From Endozoicomonas sp. 8E (GTDB taxonomy: Bacteria; Pseudomonadota; Gammaproteobacteria; Pseudomonadales; Endozoicomonadaceae), in contig NZ_CP120717.1 in assembly GCF_032883915.1 (NCBI RefSeq), positions 5,534,501 to 5,598,500 on the forward strand: DNA of 64,000 nt. The letters are read 5' to 3'. Of the stretch, positions 63,542 to 64,000 are shown piece by piece (position 1 is the first letter of the stretch; each line of letters begins with the position of its first letter). A model generated the notes under the pieces. That model ran no database searches and was not told where the DNA came from. It was given only the letters and a program-made list of their open reading frames with translations. A program made the position numbers and the translations under genes.

Positions 63542-64000
63542 TTAAACAGATACAGCCGCCCTGATATGAGGATGAGCCTGATAATCAGCCAACTCAAAGT
63601 CATCAATAGTAAATTCAAACAGATCGCTGATGGCAGGATTCAGCTTCATTATTGGTAAAGGAAGTGGCTTGCGGGTCAGCTGTTCTTCTGCCTGTTCCAG
63701 GTGGTTGGAGTAAAGATGGGCGTCACCAAAGGTATGAACAAAATCGCCCAGATCCAGGTCACAGACCTGGGCAATCATCATGGTGAGTAGTGCATAAGAG
63801 GCGATATTAAAAGGCACACCCAGGAAAATATCAGCACTGCGCTGGTAGAGCTGGCAGGACAGTTTGCCATCCAGAACATAGAACTGAAACAGACAATGAC
63901 AGGGAGGTAAAGCCTGCTTACCCATCGCGGCATTGTCTTTAGGGCTGAACTTTACGTCGGGCAGCACACTGGGATTCCAGGCACTGATGACCAGCCTTCT
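63542..64000 (-). CDS. thyA: Thymidylate synthase, 5' end beyond window
   Basis: The C-terminal 152 residues of ThyA, which methylates dUMP to dTMP using methylene-tetrahydrofolate. Visible: [23 protein letters not shown] with the catalytic Cys, [50 protein letters not shown] and [18 protein letters not shown]. The frame is open to the window edge. A segment between SAWNPS and ALPPCH ([14 protein letters not shown]) is longer than in E. coli ThyA, as in some other bacterial ThyA forms. Confidence 0.95.
   Translation of the reverse strand, partial: RRLVISAWNPSVLPDVKFSPKDNAAMGKQALPPCHCLFQFYVLDGKLSCQLYQRSADIFLGVPFNIASYALLTMMIAQVCDLDLGDFVHTFGDAHLYSNHLEQAEEQLTRKPLPLPIMKLNPAISDLFEFTIDDFELADYQAHPHIRAAVSV

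Noticed and set aside
1-64000. tRNA or rRNA genes
   Set aside because: No cloverleaf-like or conserved rRNA sequence was recognised by eye. Not searched computationally.

Overview
The window is about 64 kb of a Gram-negative gammaproteobacterial chromosome. The LPS genes (msbA, hldE, waaA), a TonB-dependent receptor, TolC and a tolC / DUF1249 / cpdA order like that of enteric bacteria all support this. The many insertion-like repeats and the large exported or disordered proteins of unknown function resemble host-associated marine lineages such as Endozoicomonas. That placement is inference. No rRNA, tRNA or CRISPR array was recognised.

Region 1-6 kb holds an amine-use operon on the minus strand: ethanolamine-type permease, glutamine-synthetase-like ligase, aldehyde dehydrogenase. 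A 1669-bp IS3-like element has broken the permease, leaving a 5-bp target duplication and an intact A_AAA_AAG frameshift site between its two ORFs. Region 6-9.2 kb has a photolyase, a small membrane protein and a DUF523-DUF1722 protein. Next come a REP-like repeat cluster, an odd exported ABC-ATPase protein and a convergent methyltransferase with a signal peptide. Housekeeping genes fill 14-28 kb: argS, a GltB-like FMN protein, DUF29, dtd, pip, a CAP-domain exported protein, typA, a WaaP-like kinase, msbA and hldE.

Region 28-41 kb has a disordered hypothetical, an aldo/keto reductase and FAD oxidoreductase pair divergent from a pxpB-pxpC-pxpA operon with a Dph6-like ATPase, a 1143-residue unknown protein, a nested transposon-like repeat, a YccT-like protein and rsuA. 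Region 41-45 kb is a compact minus-strand cluster of a DoxX-like protein, two ATP-grasp enzymes and an MFS transporter, which may make and export a small ligated product. Region 47-53.4 kb is a cobalamin locus: cobQ, an adenosyltransferase, a B12 riboswitch, btuF, btuB and a degenerate adenosyltransferase paralogue. Then follow waaA, an AT-rich island with an exported kinase-fold protein, tolC, a double-cupin protein, a DUF1249 protein, cpdA, ybfF and the end of thyA.

Three signals stand out. (1) Two families of short palindromic elements: family A (159 bp, CTAG target duplication, arms that covary between copies) and family B (211 bp, TTAA ends). One family A copy sits inside a family B copy, and an intact family B copy elsewhere shows the empty site exactly. 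(2) Several folds that need ATP or SAM carry apparent Sec signal peptides: an SbmA/ABCD-like ABC protein, a methyltransferase and a kinase-like protein. (3) The two-ATP-grasp/MFS/DoxX cluster. All similarities were judged by eye from sequence motifs; no database search was run.
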